DNA of 64,000 nt from Spizellomyces punctatus DAOM BR117 (lineage: Eukaryota; Chytridiomycota; Chytridiomycetes; Spizellomycetales; Spizellomycetaceae), in assembly GCF_000182565.1 (NCBI RefSeq), contig NW_015971541.1, positions 711,066 to 775,065 on the forward strand, written 5' to 3'. The position numbers and the translations under genes are program-made. Positions 46,401-58,673 of this stretch are shown here, piece by piece. The notes under the pieces are model-generated. The model was not told where the DNA came from, did not search any database, and saw only the letters and a list, made by a program, of their open reading frames with translations. Within the stretch, counting starts at the first letter, position 1, and each line of letters starts with the position of its first letter.

Positions 46401-49400
46401 TAAATAAGGACTTTTTGCTCAGATTGGAGCAGCTCTACGCCAATCATCCGATAATTGATCGAATAGGAAACGTGTTACTGACAATGGTACTGTTCATAAA
46501 CAAGATACTGGGAAGACGTTTGGACGATATCACTGATCTCTCTTGCTATTGCTATAGATGGAGCGATTTGTCAGTTATACATTGTACTGCAGCCAGCATT
46601 CAGTATCGGTTACGAAACAGTTGAGTTTGGCTCAGACGAAGAGAGAGTTTCGCGTGTTTCTCGAGGTTAGTGCACTTTCCATTAGTCGCGGGTGGTGAAT
46701 ATGGTCTCAAGTCTCTTCAATTAAAAGGAAACGTACAAAAACCCGACAACCAGACAACTTGATCTAGGCGGGTTCCTGATCAAACCTGTGCAGCGGATAT
46801 GCAAGTATCCGCTACTGATAAAGGTAGATAGAGCGCTCGTGGAAGCATTTTGCTGTTGGCTAACATGGTTTCTTCTTAACAGGAAATACTCAAGAACACT
46901 GAAGAGAGCTCTGCAGACCATGGATTGCTGAAGGAGGCAGCTGAGAGGATTCAAGGGATTATCAGTATTGTCAACGAAGGGGCGCGGCAAGCCGACGGTG
47001 TTCGGCGAGTGGTGGATATACAAAATAACTTTACAGATGTAAGCTTATTTGTCGCCTTTCGCTTCCCAGCGCTGCTATGTCCCTAACCTCTTACGGGAAC
47101 GGATAGAAAATTAACATAGTGACCCCAACTCGTCACTTAGTTCGTGAGGACGCAGTCTACGTGAACTACGCGGAAATCAAAAAGCCGCGAAGACTCCTTC
47201 TATTCAATGATCTTTTGATAGTTGCACGCAAAGATTGGAGGGATAAATACCATCTAGTAGACCAAGCTATCCTCAAAGACTGCATCATTGCGGATGTGCA
47301 AGAGAAAGAGCAAGATGCGGGTATGTCTTACCTCTCGCTCGCAACCACGCATGGGCGTTTCGCTCATGTTGGCATCTTCCAGCAACCAATCTTCTTGAAC
47401 TTGAAATCAACCCATCTTCGGATTCGCATCTAGCCATTTCATCACGCTATCTTTTCTCCGTCTCCTCGCCCCAGGTCAAACAAGCGTGGCTAGATGCTTA
47501 TCGTAGCCTAACTCCAGCAAACATTCCCATCAGATCCAAACAGCTCAGCGAAGCTGGCTCCATCATCTCAAATCTTGATCTCGTCGAAGATGAAGAAGAT
47601 GTGGTAGTGGTGACAGAAGACACCGCTAAGCGCAGGGCTTCCGAGGTTGCAGCCCGTCAAGCAGCTAAAGAACGAGTAACAGAACTTGAAGCACGATGTG
47701 ACCGGGAGGGCAAGCGCGCAATGGAAGCAGAAAGAGCTCTGGAAGCGGAGAATGCGAAAATAGAGGAGCTGACCTCCAAGCTGGACACTATGGAGAAGAA
47801 GGCAATAGAGGCTGAAACACGAGCCGCTGAGCTTTCGTCGAAATTGTCCGATACCATTGCTGCTCGTACGGCGGTTGAAAAAGCCAGAGACGAAGCTATG
47901 GAGCGCCTCACTGCGCAAGAAGCTACGCTCCTGGCGGGCGGTCGCCGTATAGCCGAACTTGAGAAAGAAAACAAGGAACTGGGTGTTTCGAGGGAAGGCG
48001 GGCACCAGCGAGTGAAAATGCTCACGGACGAGATGATACGTTTGAATGAAACCATCCACAATTTACGGAGTGATATGGAGAGGGAGGAGAACAAACGGAT
48101 GGTCATGGAAAGGGAGAAATCTGCTGAACTTGCTCAAGCGCAGAAGCGCTTCGAAGATGAAATTAGTCAAGTTCAGAAGAGTTTTGAAGGAGTGTTTGAA
48201 AGGGAAAAGACGGAGAAAGAAGAGCTGCGGGCAGCTATCGCATCCATCTCATCCCGGCACGCAGCGGAATTGCAATCAACGAGGGAAGACGCAGAGGCAC
48301 AGATAAGAAAAACTCGACAGGAAGCAGAACTTTCTCTCACCCGACTTCGCGAGGAGAATGATGCTGCACTCCGCCGCATTCGCGAAGAAAATGAGTCGAT
48401 TATCGGCCGGATGCGAGAAGACAGTGATGCCAAGATTCAGTTCCTACAGGCGTCGCTCGATCAAGAGATACAGAACCATGAGATGACTCGACGTGATATG
48501 GAACAAGACAAATCCATACAAGTACAGCGCCTGACGATTGAGTTGGATTCCATGAAACAAAAGGCAGTACAAGTGACAGAAGGGCTGAAGAGATCTCTTG
48601 CTGAAGCGCAAGAGAAGCTTCGAGAGAGAGAAGCCGCCTTCCGAGCGCGAGAAGATGCATTCAGAGAAAAGGAGGTAGAGGGTGCAAAACTAGAATTCGA
48701 GCGCAATCAACACGCTTTCGAGCTGGCGAGGGTGCATGCGGCTGTGGAAGCGGGGAAAAACGAACAACGTGCAATGGTGGCCAACTTTGAGAAGGTCATG
48801 CAAGAGCGGCATCAGACGTTGACCAGGAAAGAAGCCGAGCTAGCGGAAATTTCTCGAAAACTCACCGAAAGCACTCAGCTAAATATTTCCCTTCAGGCTG
48901 AGATTGACAAGGGTCGTTATGAAGCCAATGAACGTCGTAGGATTGCCGAGGAATCGGCAACGCGGCTAAAGGAGGAACTGGCGGCCATCAAGGCCGAACG
49001 TGTGCGTGAGCAACAACAATACCAGGACCTGGATCGCGCGCACCGAGATACGTTCAAGCAGCTGGAGACTACTCGTTCACAACAGGCTCAACTCTCAGAA
49101 GCACATCGCCGATTGGTCGACGAAAATGCGCGGCTTAAGGCCGGTCTAAACAACCACAGCATCCAACTAACGCAATTCTCCCAGGAAAAGCACGTTCTCC
49201 AATCGCAATTAGGAGAAGCACATGAACGGATCGCGAAATTCTCGCAGGATCTGGATTCGTACCGTGCGGAGGAGCGAGTCTCAAAGGAAACCATTCAAAG
49301 GCTGCAGGATGAAGTCTATCGCCTTGTTGTACGAGCTGAGCGAGCAGAGGTACAAGTCACGGAATTAGAACGCATACGGACGACCAATGAAAGAGAATAT

Positions 49401-52031
49401 GCAGAGAGTCGACAGGCGTTCCAAGCAGAGATCGTCACCATGAAAACCAGAATGCAGAAAGCAGAAGACGAAGCCCGCGCCAAGCTGGAGAAAGAAGTGG
49501 CGGAAGCCCGACGACAGGGGCTGGCAGATTCACAGAACGAGCGGCAGAGACTGTTGAAAGAGAATGAGGAATTGAGAGCCAAACTGCAACGGGAGACAGC
49601 AGACCTTCGACTCTTGCGAGACCGAGACACTGAAGAGATTCGTGGCCGTTTGGAGCTTGTGGAGCGATTAGAGTCAGAAACCAAGACAGCCAAAGGACGA
49701 CTGGAACATGAGAACGAAGCACTACGGGATAAAATCGGAAGAATTGAAGCAGAATTCCGGGAGAAGGCCAAGGCTGCATCTTCTTTCAAAAAGCGAGCCC
49801 GCCAGTTGGAAGCTGAAAATGAAAGCATGGCTCAGAAGATCCAAGAGCTGTCGGCAGCGTGGGACGAATTGGATGCTCGACATCGACATTTAGAGGGTTT
49901 GCACCGCGGTGCAGAGGATGAAATCAATCAGCTCCGTGGGCGGCTGTCTGCTGCTGAGAGAGATGCCGCAGCTGTTCAGAATCGCTTGGAGCTATATAAT
50001 GAACTAGACCGCAAGTACCTGGCCCTACGTGACGAAACAGCAAAGATTTCCAATTCGTCACGAAGTTACGAGCAGGAAATGCGAAAAGCACAGTTAATAG
50101 CTGCGCGGAAGGGAAGGGAGCTAGCAGGGCTGCAAATGGTGATGGCTGAGATAGCCAAGGCAATGTCCTTGTCGCAGGGTATGGTTAAGACGCCGTTTGG
50201 CGGACTTACCCCGAACACATACGTCGCTCCGGACACCAGCAGTCATCTGGTCCTACATGGAAGCAGTGAAGCGCTCAATACGGCTGGTACACCGTTTGAT
50301 ATTTCATCTCAGTTAACCCACGTCGATGATTCCCGTATAATGGCAATTCTCACGCGTATTCACGATATGGCATTGGAAAATGACCGTCTTCGAGGAGACT
50401 TGGAGCTTGAGAGAGCAAAGCAGCAAGAGCTTCAAGAGCTCCGCACGCTAGCTGAACAGGAACGAGATGCAATTGTAGCCACGCTAAAGAAATTGGAAGG
50501 GAAGCTCAAGGATCGCACTGCCGCGCATCGTGAACAGCTGCAGCGTGTCAGCACCTCTTCTGAGCGGTTAGCTAAGAGTGTCGAAGATCTTGGGAGAGAC
50601 AAATCCGCCCTAGAAAAGGCACTGCAGGAGGGTAAAGACAAGATTTCGAGCTTGGAACAGGACAAGGCGCAATTAGAACGCCAATTTGTAACTCTGTTTG
50701 AGCGCATGGAAATGTTGCAAGCCGCACACGGGAAAGAACTAGCTCGTTTAAGAGCCCAAAATGCCGGGTTGAGCAAGGAAGTGGAGCTAATCACGGTCAC
50801 CCGGAACGAAGCTCTTCGGAAGGCTGAGGACGCTTCGGAAAAAATGAAAGAAGCGGAACTTGAGCGAACACATCTCAAACACCTCGCAGAATCGTTGTCA
50901 GAAACAAAGCAAAAGACGCAGGTGCTTCTTGAAACAGCGAATGCTACCAGCCGCCAGCTCGCCGAAGAGCTTGCACGGTGTAAAGCCGAACTTGGGGCCG
51001 TCCGCGCAAAATGGGAGGAAATTAACTCTCGCTCGGCGGACGCCGAGCGGCGACTAAATTCGCAAAAGGTGGCCCTAGAGCGTGGCGTCATTGACTTGGC
51101 ATCGGCTGGAGATGAGCTGGAACGACGTTCCCAAGTTGTTGCGGTTCATCGAAGCATGCTGGAAGAAACTCAAGTAGAGTTCGAACGAGTTCTGGCCGGA
51201 CGTGATGCGCAGATCGAGTCGTTATACAGCGAATTGCAGGCTGCCGCCAGTCGGGAAGGAAAACTTCAGGATCAACTGAAAACCGTTACGGGGGAACTTC
51301 AGTGGGAGCAAATACAAGCCGAAGAGGCTCGATCTGAAGCTAATAATTTGCGTGCAGCCTATAAAGCGTTGCAGGCTAAGATTGTTCATTCAGATGCGCA
51401 AGTGAATCGCAATAGTTCTCGTCTTGCAAGCCTGGCAAGCGACCTAGATCGAGACGAGATCGAACCGTCGACTCCGGAACGTCGCTCGCTTACTGGATTG
51501 CTACGAGATGAAAGTGGTCCCTCATCTCCACTGATTCATTCGGTTGCGGGCATGTTTCGGGACTCGCCCACCAGAATGCGCCACGATACACAGTCGGGAC
51601 CAGACCACTCAGTCAAACCCGCCCTCAGTCGGAAGTGCGGGCAAATCATTGAAATCCTTTTTGCTTGCGAACGGCTTCTTGCTACAGTTTCTGAAAACCA
51701 TTCTCGCCCAGAGACGAGTCTGCGAAATTCGGTGGCATCACAACAAACCTCTGTCTCGGACAGCGTTACCAGCAGCACGTTTGCTCTTCAACAGCTTTCA
51801 TACCTCGTTACCACAGCGCGTCAGGATGCTGCTGCAGGAGCCCTTCGCGAGATTCGCGTTGGTTTGATGCGCGCAAAAGCATTAGTAGAGGAACTGGCGG
51901 ATTCTCGGACTCAGCCAGACGACACACGAAAGCGACTAGTAGCAATTCGGAGTCCCTTGGCCTCCGGACGAGACTTATCACGGAGAAGTATAGATAAAGG
52001 TCGGCGTGCATCTATGCCAGCCGCCCTGTAA
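43430..52031 (+). CDS. Giant SH3-SH3-DH-PH-coiled-coil RhoGEF
   Basis: Eight exons (43430-46174, 46242-46337, 46409-46486, 46558-46665, 46728-46823, 46883-47038, 47107-47320, 47383-52031) sum to 8142 bases, 2713 residues. Order: disordered Ser/Glu-rich N-terminus; SH3 about 461-525 (LRVLVAHQASDAEELELEAG; EYWWYG; GFFPAECV); SH3 about 585-650 (VTHVYERTKADELDLTLGE; GGWWRG; GWFPATMI); DH about 893-1093 (FELLTTERDYVRDLKIIIE; GFLIKPVQRICKYPLLIK); PH about 1095-1225 (PRRLLLFNDLLIVARKDW; KQAWLDAYRSL); then about 1270 residues of coiled coil, broken near 2094-2150 by a Thr/Gly/Ser segment; and a Ser/Arg-rich tail. DH-PH modules load Rho-family GTPases with GTP. Exon 8 carries the PH end and all of the coiled coil, so the two halves belong to one protein. 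Confidence 0.88.
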
Positions 52032-52179
52032 GTATAAGGTAAACCACAATTGTAGATAGGAGATCGTAATGTTAAGACAATACCAGCATGGAATGTATGC
52101 AATAATTTCAAAATCTATGTTATTTTACACATTTCATCCATCAACTCTAGTATCTCGTGATTCTTCTTAACTTCTAATC

Positions 52180-52719
52180 CTATGCAGAAAGCAAGGTTTG
52201 CAACTCCCCATTTTCCTCCAATTCACGTAAATCAGTAAATCCACCAACGTGCTTCTTGCTAACAAAGATATTGGGCACTGTCGTTTGAGCTGTCTTCTCC
52301 TTCAAATAGCCATGCATTGCCTCCCCATCCTGAACGTTGTCGAGCTCGATAGTCACAAAGTCGACACCCTTCGACGTGAAGAGTGCTTTGGCCTTGTCAC
52401 AGTATGGGCAGTAGGTTTTGGAGTATATAACTACTCGGTTGGACGCAATTGTGTCTTCCACACGAGATGGAATATCGGAGGTGGAAGAGGAAGCAGGTTG
52501 CGCCTTTCTGCGCTTTGAGAAATCGATGTGGCACACACCGTTTTCGCAAACCACACCGTTATCGTTGGAGTCTGAGCCCATGCTTGTAGCTGTTGATGAG
52601 AAGAAGGCAAGAGTGAGCGGTCCTTTTGTGCGAGAGTTTCTAGGTACGCGACGGAGAACCAAGTTTGAGGGGCGGGGTTGAAAAGTTCTTGTTACTCTTG
52701 CCAAGAAACGATGCAACAT
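52180..52719 (-). CDS. Dithiol glutaredoxin with possible dual targeting
   Basis: A single exon of 179 residues. The C-terminal 105 residues are a glutaredoxin with active site CPYC (VVIYSKTYCPYCDKAKALF), the TVPNIFVSKKHVGG glutathione-binding loop (cis-Pro) and GGFTDLRELEENGEL. They reduce disulfides with glutathione. The first 46 residues form a mitochondrial-type presequence (MLHRFLARVTRTFQPRPSNL; VLRRVPRNSRTK), after which a second in-frame Met at 52581 (MGSDSNDNGVVCENG) would give a cytosolic form without it, as in yeast GRX2. The stretch VVCENGVCHIDF between presequence and domain adds two extra Cys. Confidence 0.92.
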   Translation of the reverse strand: MLHRFLARVTRTFQPRPSNLVLRRVPRNSRTKGPLTLAFFSSTATSMGSDSNDNGVVCENGVCHIDFSKRRKAQPASSSTSDIPSRVEDTIASNRVVIYSKTYCPYCDKAKALFTSKGVDFVTIELDNVQDGEAMHGYLKEKTAQTTVPNIFVSKKHVGGFTDLRELEENGELQTLLSA

Positions 52720-53157
52720 ATGTAGTCAAGATTGCAATCCACCAACTCCTTTTGCTTTTAAACTCCTGGATTTGAAATTTTGGGAATACCCGCCATTTGG
52801 AAAATGTTTGGGTAATCAAATGACGCGATCGGCGAATGCCCGACGCTCCCCGCCGTCTCCCAAGCTTCCTTACAAATTGTGGACCGTGACGGTTTAGACT
52901 GCGGCGTACGACATACGGTACGGATGTGCAACTCTCTTGATCGAGTTTGTTCGGGAACGTTACAGATGATTCTGGCATTTACCAGGAAACGAAATTTTAT
53001 CAAGGATAGAATGTCATTTTGTTCCGGCCGTCACTAGCATGGATTGGGGCTGAACGGTAATTCAATATATAAATCTCCCTAAACCCTAAAATCTCGTATC
53101 TCTAAATCATAAAGGAATCAATCAGCCCATTCCGAATGACAGCAGAGTTGAGTCACC
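52720..53157. other. Intergenic region right of glutaredoxin
   Basis: 438 bases hold the glutaredoxin promoter and, at 53066-53073, a TATATAAA element in front of a small plus-strand ORF. A minus-strand ORF (52640-52978) overlaps the glutaredoxin start and looks like chance. Confidence 0.4.
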
Positions 53158-53376
53158 ATGGCTGCACAGCAGTTGACGGGCAAAAAGGCCGAGAGAATGC
53201 ATGGAGTCACACTTAATCGACTCATTCTTCTCAAGCCAATACCTAATCCTACCCGTCTGACTGGGAAATACACAGCCTGTGAGAGTATGAGGAAGTCCGT
53301 CTATTCAGACAATGTCGAGGTCGTAGGTGAAATGCAAAACATCAAATATACAAGAAACCACAGTTCATTCTCGTGA
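53158..53376 (+). CDS. Small ORF, doubtful gene
   Basis: A 72-codon ORF starts in a strong context (CACCATGG), about 85 bases after a TATATAAA element. The product (MAAQQLTGKKAERMHGVTLN...) is basic and has no domain or membrane segment that I recognise. Its last codons overlap the end of the NADH dehydrogenase gene on the other strand by about 12 bases. It may be a real small protein, a first exon, or chance. Confidence 0.28.
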   Translation: MAAQQLTGKKAERMHGVTLNRLILLKPIPNPTRLTGKYTACESMRKSVYSDNVEVVGEMQNIKYTRNHSSFS

Positions 53377-55745
53377 AATATCCCGCCCGAACAAGGACTT
53401 TTTAGCCCAGTCAAAAGCGACCAGCACTCGATTGCGAAGAGAGAACAAGCTATGCAAATGTACGCAATTTCAGTTGGTCGTCACGCTTCGGAATGCATGA
53501 ATGCATGTAGGTGCACATCTTGACTTACTTGCTAAGATAAGCACTTCGCCAGAACCAGAACGTCAATGCTCCGCCAACGTGCACATTTCCAGGGAGATCG
53601 GCGATGGCCTTATCTGATCCAATATACCTACATCTCACAGAATTAGCGAGATAGACTCGAGCATTTTGGCACTTTCAAGCACACGTACGCCAAAGCTCCC
53701 AAATCTTTGTAATTGAACGGCTTCACGACTTGCCCAGCGATAGCACTAGGATCTTCTCCCGCGGCCAATAACTTATCACGATCTGCGTCTATCCGCGCGA
53801 GCTGGTTGAAAGTGGCAGCCAGGTAGTGTCCTTGTCTACTGGCTACCTGTGCAGTAGGTGGCCATCTGCGAATTATGCGCATAGAATTCTATGAGCTACG
53901 CACGTAATGCTGCAGTTTCTCCAAGACTTACTTTGTAGCTGATGCGTCACCCAAAGCATAAATATTGTCACTTCCCTTTACTTTGAGATAGTCGTCCACT
54001 ACGAGACCGCGACTGGCAACAGGTGCAACGAATTGAGCAAACGTCGTAAGTTATGTAAAGTGTTGCTTTTACACACCGTTGGTTTTGCAAGTTAGAGGGA
54101 AGCTTTTTGATTAAGTCTGCCACGACCTGTCTTGCAGTATTACCCGTGGCCCAAACCAAGAGACCTGTTGAAGGGAAAGGGAAACGCGCATTATAACTCC
54201 GCCTACTCGCGCCTCATCATATCAGGTCGTACCATATGGAATTTTCTCAATCTGCTTCTGAGGATTTTGAACAATCAACTCCTTCTGCTTGACCTCCTTC
54301 ACCATAGTATTGCTCAGAATTTTCACTTTGGCCTCAGCAAAGTGTTTTTCTGTGTACGTAATGAGTTCTTTCGAGAAAGATGGCAAAACGTGTGGAAGAG
54401 CTTCGACGAGGGTAATTTTGATCTTTGGTGCCAGCTCTGGGTACCAGTCCGCCTAGTAACTTTCAAGTGAGATCCAACGCCAAGAGACTGAGTCTACGCA
54501 ACATGTGCTGCGTACCAAGTCTTCCTTCAAAAAGTCGTAAAGTTCCGCTGCATACTCAACGCCTGTCGGTCCGCCGCCAACAACCACCATATGCAAGAGC
54601 CGATCGACCTCACTTTCCACTTGTCCTGGAAACGCAGCCGTTTCCAGGCAATCCATCAATCTTGTACGGATTTTCTTCGCATCCCTGATAGCCGCCCATG
54701 TTTAGTATGCCGATTACATTCTGTCCCAAAACTCATCGCACACACCAGGCTTCCTTCAAGAAACACGAGTATTCGCGCACCCCTGGAATACCAAAAGTCG
54801 CGTTCTCTGCGCCGCATGCGACAACTAAATAGTCGTACGGAATCTTTTGACTTGAAACTTCCCCGACGATTTCGGAATTGTCTTAATGATATGTGTCATC
54901 AGATCGTTGCAGTGGTTCCCCCTCATATGACAAAAACACCGACCTTCCACTGTCAACACCTTGTTCTCTACATCAATTTGATTGCAACCACCTTCCACAA
55001 ACGCAATTTGACGGGGTTTGAATCGGGTGATATAACGCATGGGCATCATGATACTACGTAGTTCCACTGTTCCCACTGTACAGCTACGCACACAATTCAG
55101 TAACGCTACCGACGAAACGTCGAGTGAAATCCCGCAGAAAATGACCCACCTAGGCAGAAGAGGTGTGAACAGGAAATAGTTTCTAGGACTGACCACAACC
55201 ACATTGTAGTTTTCGGTATCCAAGTCCTTAATGAGCGAGGTTGCTGCCCACCCGGAACCTAAAATGGCAATGGTCTTTTTGGAGTGGTCCCACGTGAATT
55301 GCTTTGGCGGGTGACGGGCATTGTAGACCTCTTCATTGTCCCAAACATGAACAAAAATCAATAACACTTCTTCCGCTTCTTCTTTATCAGCAGAGACATA
55401 CCATAAGTAAACAAACCCGCTCCAACTGCAACCACACTCAAGATGACTTTCCCGCCATACCGCCTCAGGAAGGACTTCTTTATCGTCGGTTGTCCTCCAG
55501 GTACCGCAGTGGCCATTTCGCGTCGCGCGTGGGCGGTCGCAACCGTCCGAAGCGGTATGCTAAGACCTAACAACATACCAAGAAAATGGTTGGCTGAATG
55601 AAGCTCTGTCGATCCTCCGACTATTTGGCTGTTGGACCATCCGCTCCGCTGTGCATAGTGAAATAACACCTGCTCTACCTAATCCGCCAATGCCTAACCT
55701 TCCCAACGCACCTCTCATCATCCGTAACCCTATATCCGCGTTCAT
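53365..55745 (-). CDS. NDE1: Alternative (type II) NADH:ubiquinone oxidoreductase
   Basis: Eight or more exons run from the ATG at 55745 to the stop at 53365. The N-terminus ([20 protein letters not shown]) is an Arg-rich presequence. Splicing GCA-G to GT-CTT removes a 60-odd base intron and continues [20 protein letters not shown]. An inner helix ([17 protein letters not shown]) follows. The first Rossmann fold is [20 protein letters not shown] with [17 protein letters not shown]; the second is [20 protein letters not shown]. Also seen are [33 protein letters not shown] and the C-terminal membrane-binding segment ([20 protein letters not shown]). The enzyme passes electrons from NADH to ubiquinone without pumping protons. 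The helix behind the presequence fits the external (NDE) type better than the internal. An in-frame Met at 55784 is an alternative start. Confidence 0.88.
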
Positions 55746-56226
55746 GGTGTGAACACGCTTTACGATGGACAAGTTGCTACCCAAGATGCGTTTAGGGCAG
55801 TGCCGTGTTCCGCCGATTTCCTTGGCTGTTACACAATTACTGAAACGAATGATGCAGGCTTAGTCAGCAATCTAAGCCTTCGTCCGGAAGATCAGCTTGA
55901 AGTTGATGATAATCTGCAAAGATTCAAACAACGGACTCACGCCCGGATTAATCCTCGTCAACATCAACAAATAATGGCGGAAAGCAGCGCAATATCCATG
56001 CAGTCAGTGAGCAGTCTAGCATCTTCGTGCGATCATCTGGTATTCAGTTCTTAACGCCCGCAGTCCGCAGTTATATAAAATGTTACAGTTAGATTCTTCC
56101 CAGAAAGGGGCAACATCCATATTGATAGATTGCGTGCTCTGAGTTTGCACCTAAATGTTGAAATAAACATTATTTCTACAAGGTTCCCAATCCACATATT
56201 TACATGTAACAAAAAGTACGTCAAAT
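55746..56226. other. Intergenic region, tandem minus-strand genes
   Basis: 481 bases hold the NADH dehydrogenase promoter and the 3' end of the Zn2Cys6 gene. Plus-strand ORFs (55749-56054, 56130-56435) have no recognisable domain and the second lies over the Zn2Cys6 coding end; I do not call them. Confidence 0.4.
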
Positions 56227-58673
56227 CTACGACAATAGGTTATCGGCAACGTCCACTGAAGCGCGGTAACTGTTCCCATCCTGCTCAGATCCGTCCGCAG
56301 ATGACCAAGTGCCAAAACTTGAGACAGGAGAGAGAGCATCGTAGTGAGCGGATGATCCTCCTCCGTTCTCTGCTGTTCCGCGTAGCGTCGTCAACACGCC
56401 CACTATTCTTACCGCAGGGGCAAAGGATCGGGTAAACGCGCGTAATGCTTGTTCATGCACAGCTAATCCACTTTTACATCGTCGAGTAGTAGCTTCATTT
56501 CCTTCTATGGATGCAGCTCCCAGTGCCATCACATACACTGAACACAGGGAATTGTGAGCCCGATCATCAGCCGCAAAAAGGAAATATGTATGCTCTTACC
56601 CAAAGCCACTTGATATACCCCCATAGTGAAATGCGGTGTAAGTGTGGTCAGTAGCGGGTCGACCATCAATGCTCTCTGTAAGACGGCAGATTCAGAGTCT
56701 GCTACTTGCATCGCGTCGTGAATCACCTTGCCCGTCAGTGCGCGTCGATCTAACCCCATGGACGGCAGACCCTCAGCCAATCCATCACCAGAATCCAGTG
56801 CAAAATATGCTGCCGAGATCACTTGATCCGCTTTGGATAGCATCGCATTAAGCAACCACTTGCGCAGTATGCCCCGTGCCTGAAGTCCGAGTAGTAATAC
56901 TGATACCGCAAACCAGAAACTTTGCAAATCTGACGATACCACCTCTGGTAGCTTTGCGGGGCCATGATCTATCGTTACTAGTAACTCGCGCATCGCAGGA
57001 GGCAGCGACAAAAACCATGCATCGAGTTCCGCGTCCAGCGCTTGATAGTTAATAACCATCTTCAATCCATGGTCTGTCCGAATAAAGTCCACCACTCGCC
57101 CATACAGCACCATCAATGGTCGTAGGTGATTGAAAATGACCTGCTCTCCCCCAAAGGCATTAACGGCCGGGTGCCTTATAACGTCCTCTGGCCATACTGC
57201 TGGCCATAGATCATCAGGTATTGAATGTCGGATCCGGTTAGGAACATTGGCGTATATCGATGGTCGATCGAGGGCCATCCAAACCATTCTGTCAAGCAGA
57301 GCCCAATTTAGCTGATCCTGCATGTATGTCAGATTGCACGTGCTCTACAAGGAATGCAGTTACCTTTCCAGAATAAGACAGCCTGCCCAAGTTCTCTTTC
57401 GAACTTCCTCCTGCATCGGCGAGAATCTGGTCCCCTCTACCATGGCGGTTTCAAGTGCCAAGTAATGTGCCATACGTACGGCCATTCCTAGCAAAGGAGA
57501 GGCTCGCAAATTAAGACTTCACAGGCATAAATGATAAAAGTGCTCAACATACCCACGTACTGCCAGGCTGCTGAGATGATGCCTTTCACTACACATTTCA
57601 CGAGGATGAGACAACATGCCCCAATTTCAATGTAGACAATTAACGAGAGACTGACTTGTAGAGCAGGTCGCCAAAATTAGTAATCCTTGTACCGCACTTA
57701 GTGAATGATTATCGTAAAGCTGCGGCACTAATCTCCGTGCCCGTCGATAGTACCGGTCTCCTGCATCAGCACATTGGGCATCTGCGTGTCGGCTCTCCTC
57801 CGTATACCGGCTGGCAATGCATTGCATGGCGAGCAAAAGAAACCCTTGCTGACGACGTATTGTGCGGATGAAACTACTACGATGTAGAAAATTGAAGGGG
57901 ATTTGCGATCCACAATATCTGTCAATAGAATATAAGCTAGCTGATCATGGTCCCGATGTTGTAACATCACACAACCATACTGAAAAAACAAATGGATAAG
58001 ATGCATCTAAAGTCGGGGTGAGATATAACAGAGAACAGTCAAACAACTTTGAGTCGAAATACAGCTTTAGTTAGGATACCAACCGAGACTTCAGCTCCGT
58101 CCACCAACAGGGTATCGGATTCTGGTGGAGTCACTTCGTCTCGAAGTCTACTAGGCGGAGAGGGATTGGATGAATGCGGACCAGTCGCCATTTCCGGTGA
58201 CGAAGAGGCATCTTTGACGTTCATTCTTTTATCTTGTGCATTTCCAGGTTTCTTTGTCATATCAACCATGGAGGGAAGAGACAGTTTCGCTTTAGTGGGT
58301 GAACGACGCTTTGCAGCGTCTGGGCCGGAAACTTGGTCCGCAAAATAGAAACATCCCGTCTCCGGTGGTCCAAAAACCCGACAAGCCCCGCAGATAGGTC
58401 GATCTCCATCGCACTGATCGATAAAGAAGAATGTCAGCGGTTCCTCGCCCCATTCATGGGAAATGAGCAAGGGACATATGTAACATGCTCCGACTATCGA
58501 ACCTTTCTCTTCCGCTGCCGACACGGTTCACAAGCTTTCCGACGAGTAGCCCCTGCCTTACGCTTTCCAACGGACTGTCCACTCTCATTCCCAACCGATG
58601 GGCCAGGGCATTCATTTCGAGCATCGTCAGAGGAGGCATGCACTTTATGCCAAGTATCCGCGTTTGTTGTCAT
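56227..58673 (-). CDS. Zn2Cys6 fungal-specific transcription factor
   Basis: About seven exons run from the ATG at 58673 (MTTNADTWHKVHASSDDARN) to the stop at 56227. The binuclear zinc cluster is split by the first intron: ACEPCRQRKRK on exon 1 and CDGDRPICGACRVFGPPETG-C on exon 2, giving the six Cys (C-x2-C-x6-C-x5-C-x2-C-x8-C) that bind two zinc ions. A Ser/Pro linker follows, then the fungal_trans middle homology region (AMQCIASRYTEESRHADAQC; LPPAMRELLVTIDHGPAK; WFAVSVLLLGLQARGILRKW). The C-terminus (VYVMALGAASIEG; GTWSSADGSEQDGNSY) is Ser/Gly-rich and may activate transcription. It is a nuclear DNA-binding regulator; the target genes cannot be inferred. Such factors are abundant in Dikarya and fewer in chytrids. 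Confidence 0.85.

Noticed and set aside
50432-51091. 219-codon minus-strand ORF in the giant RhoGEF coiled coil
   Set aside because: Ser/Arg-rich shadow of heptad-repeat coding sequence.
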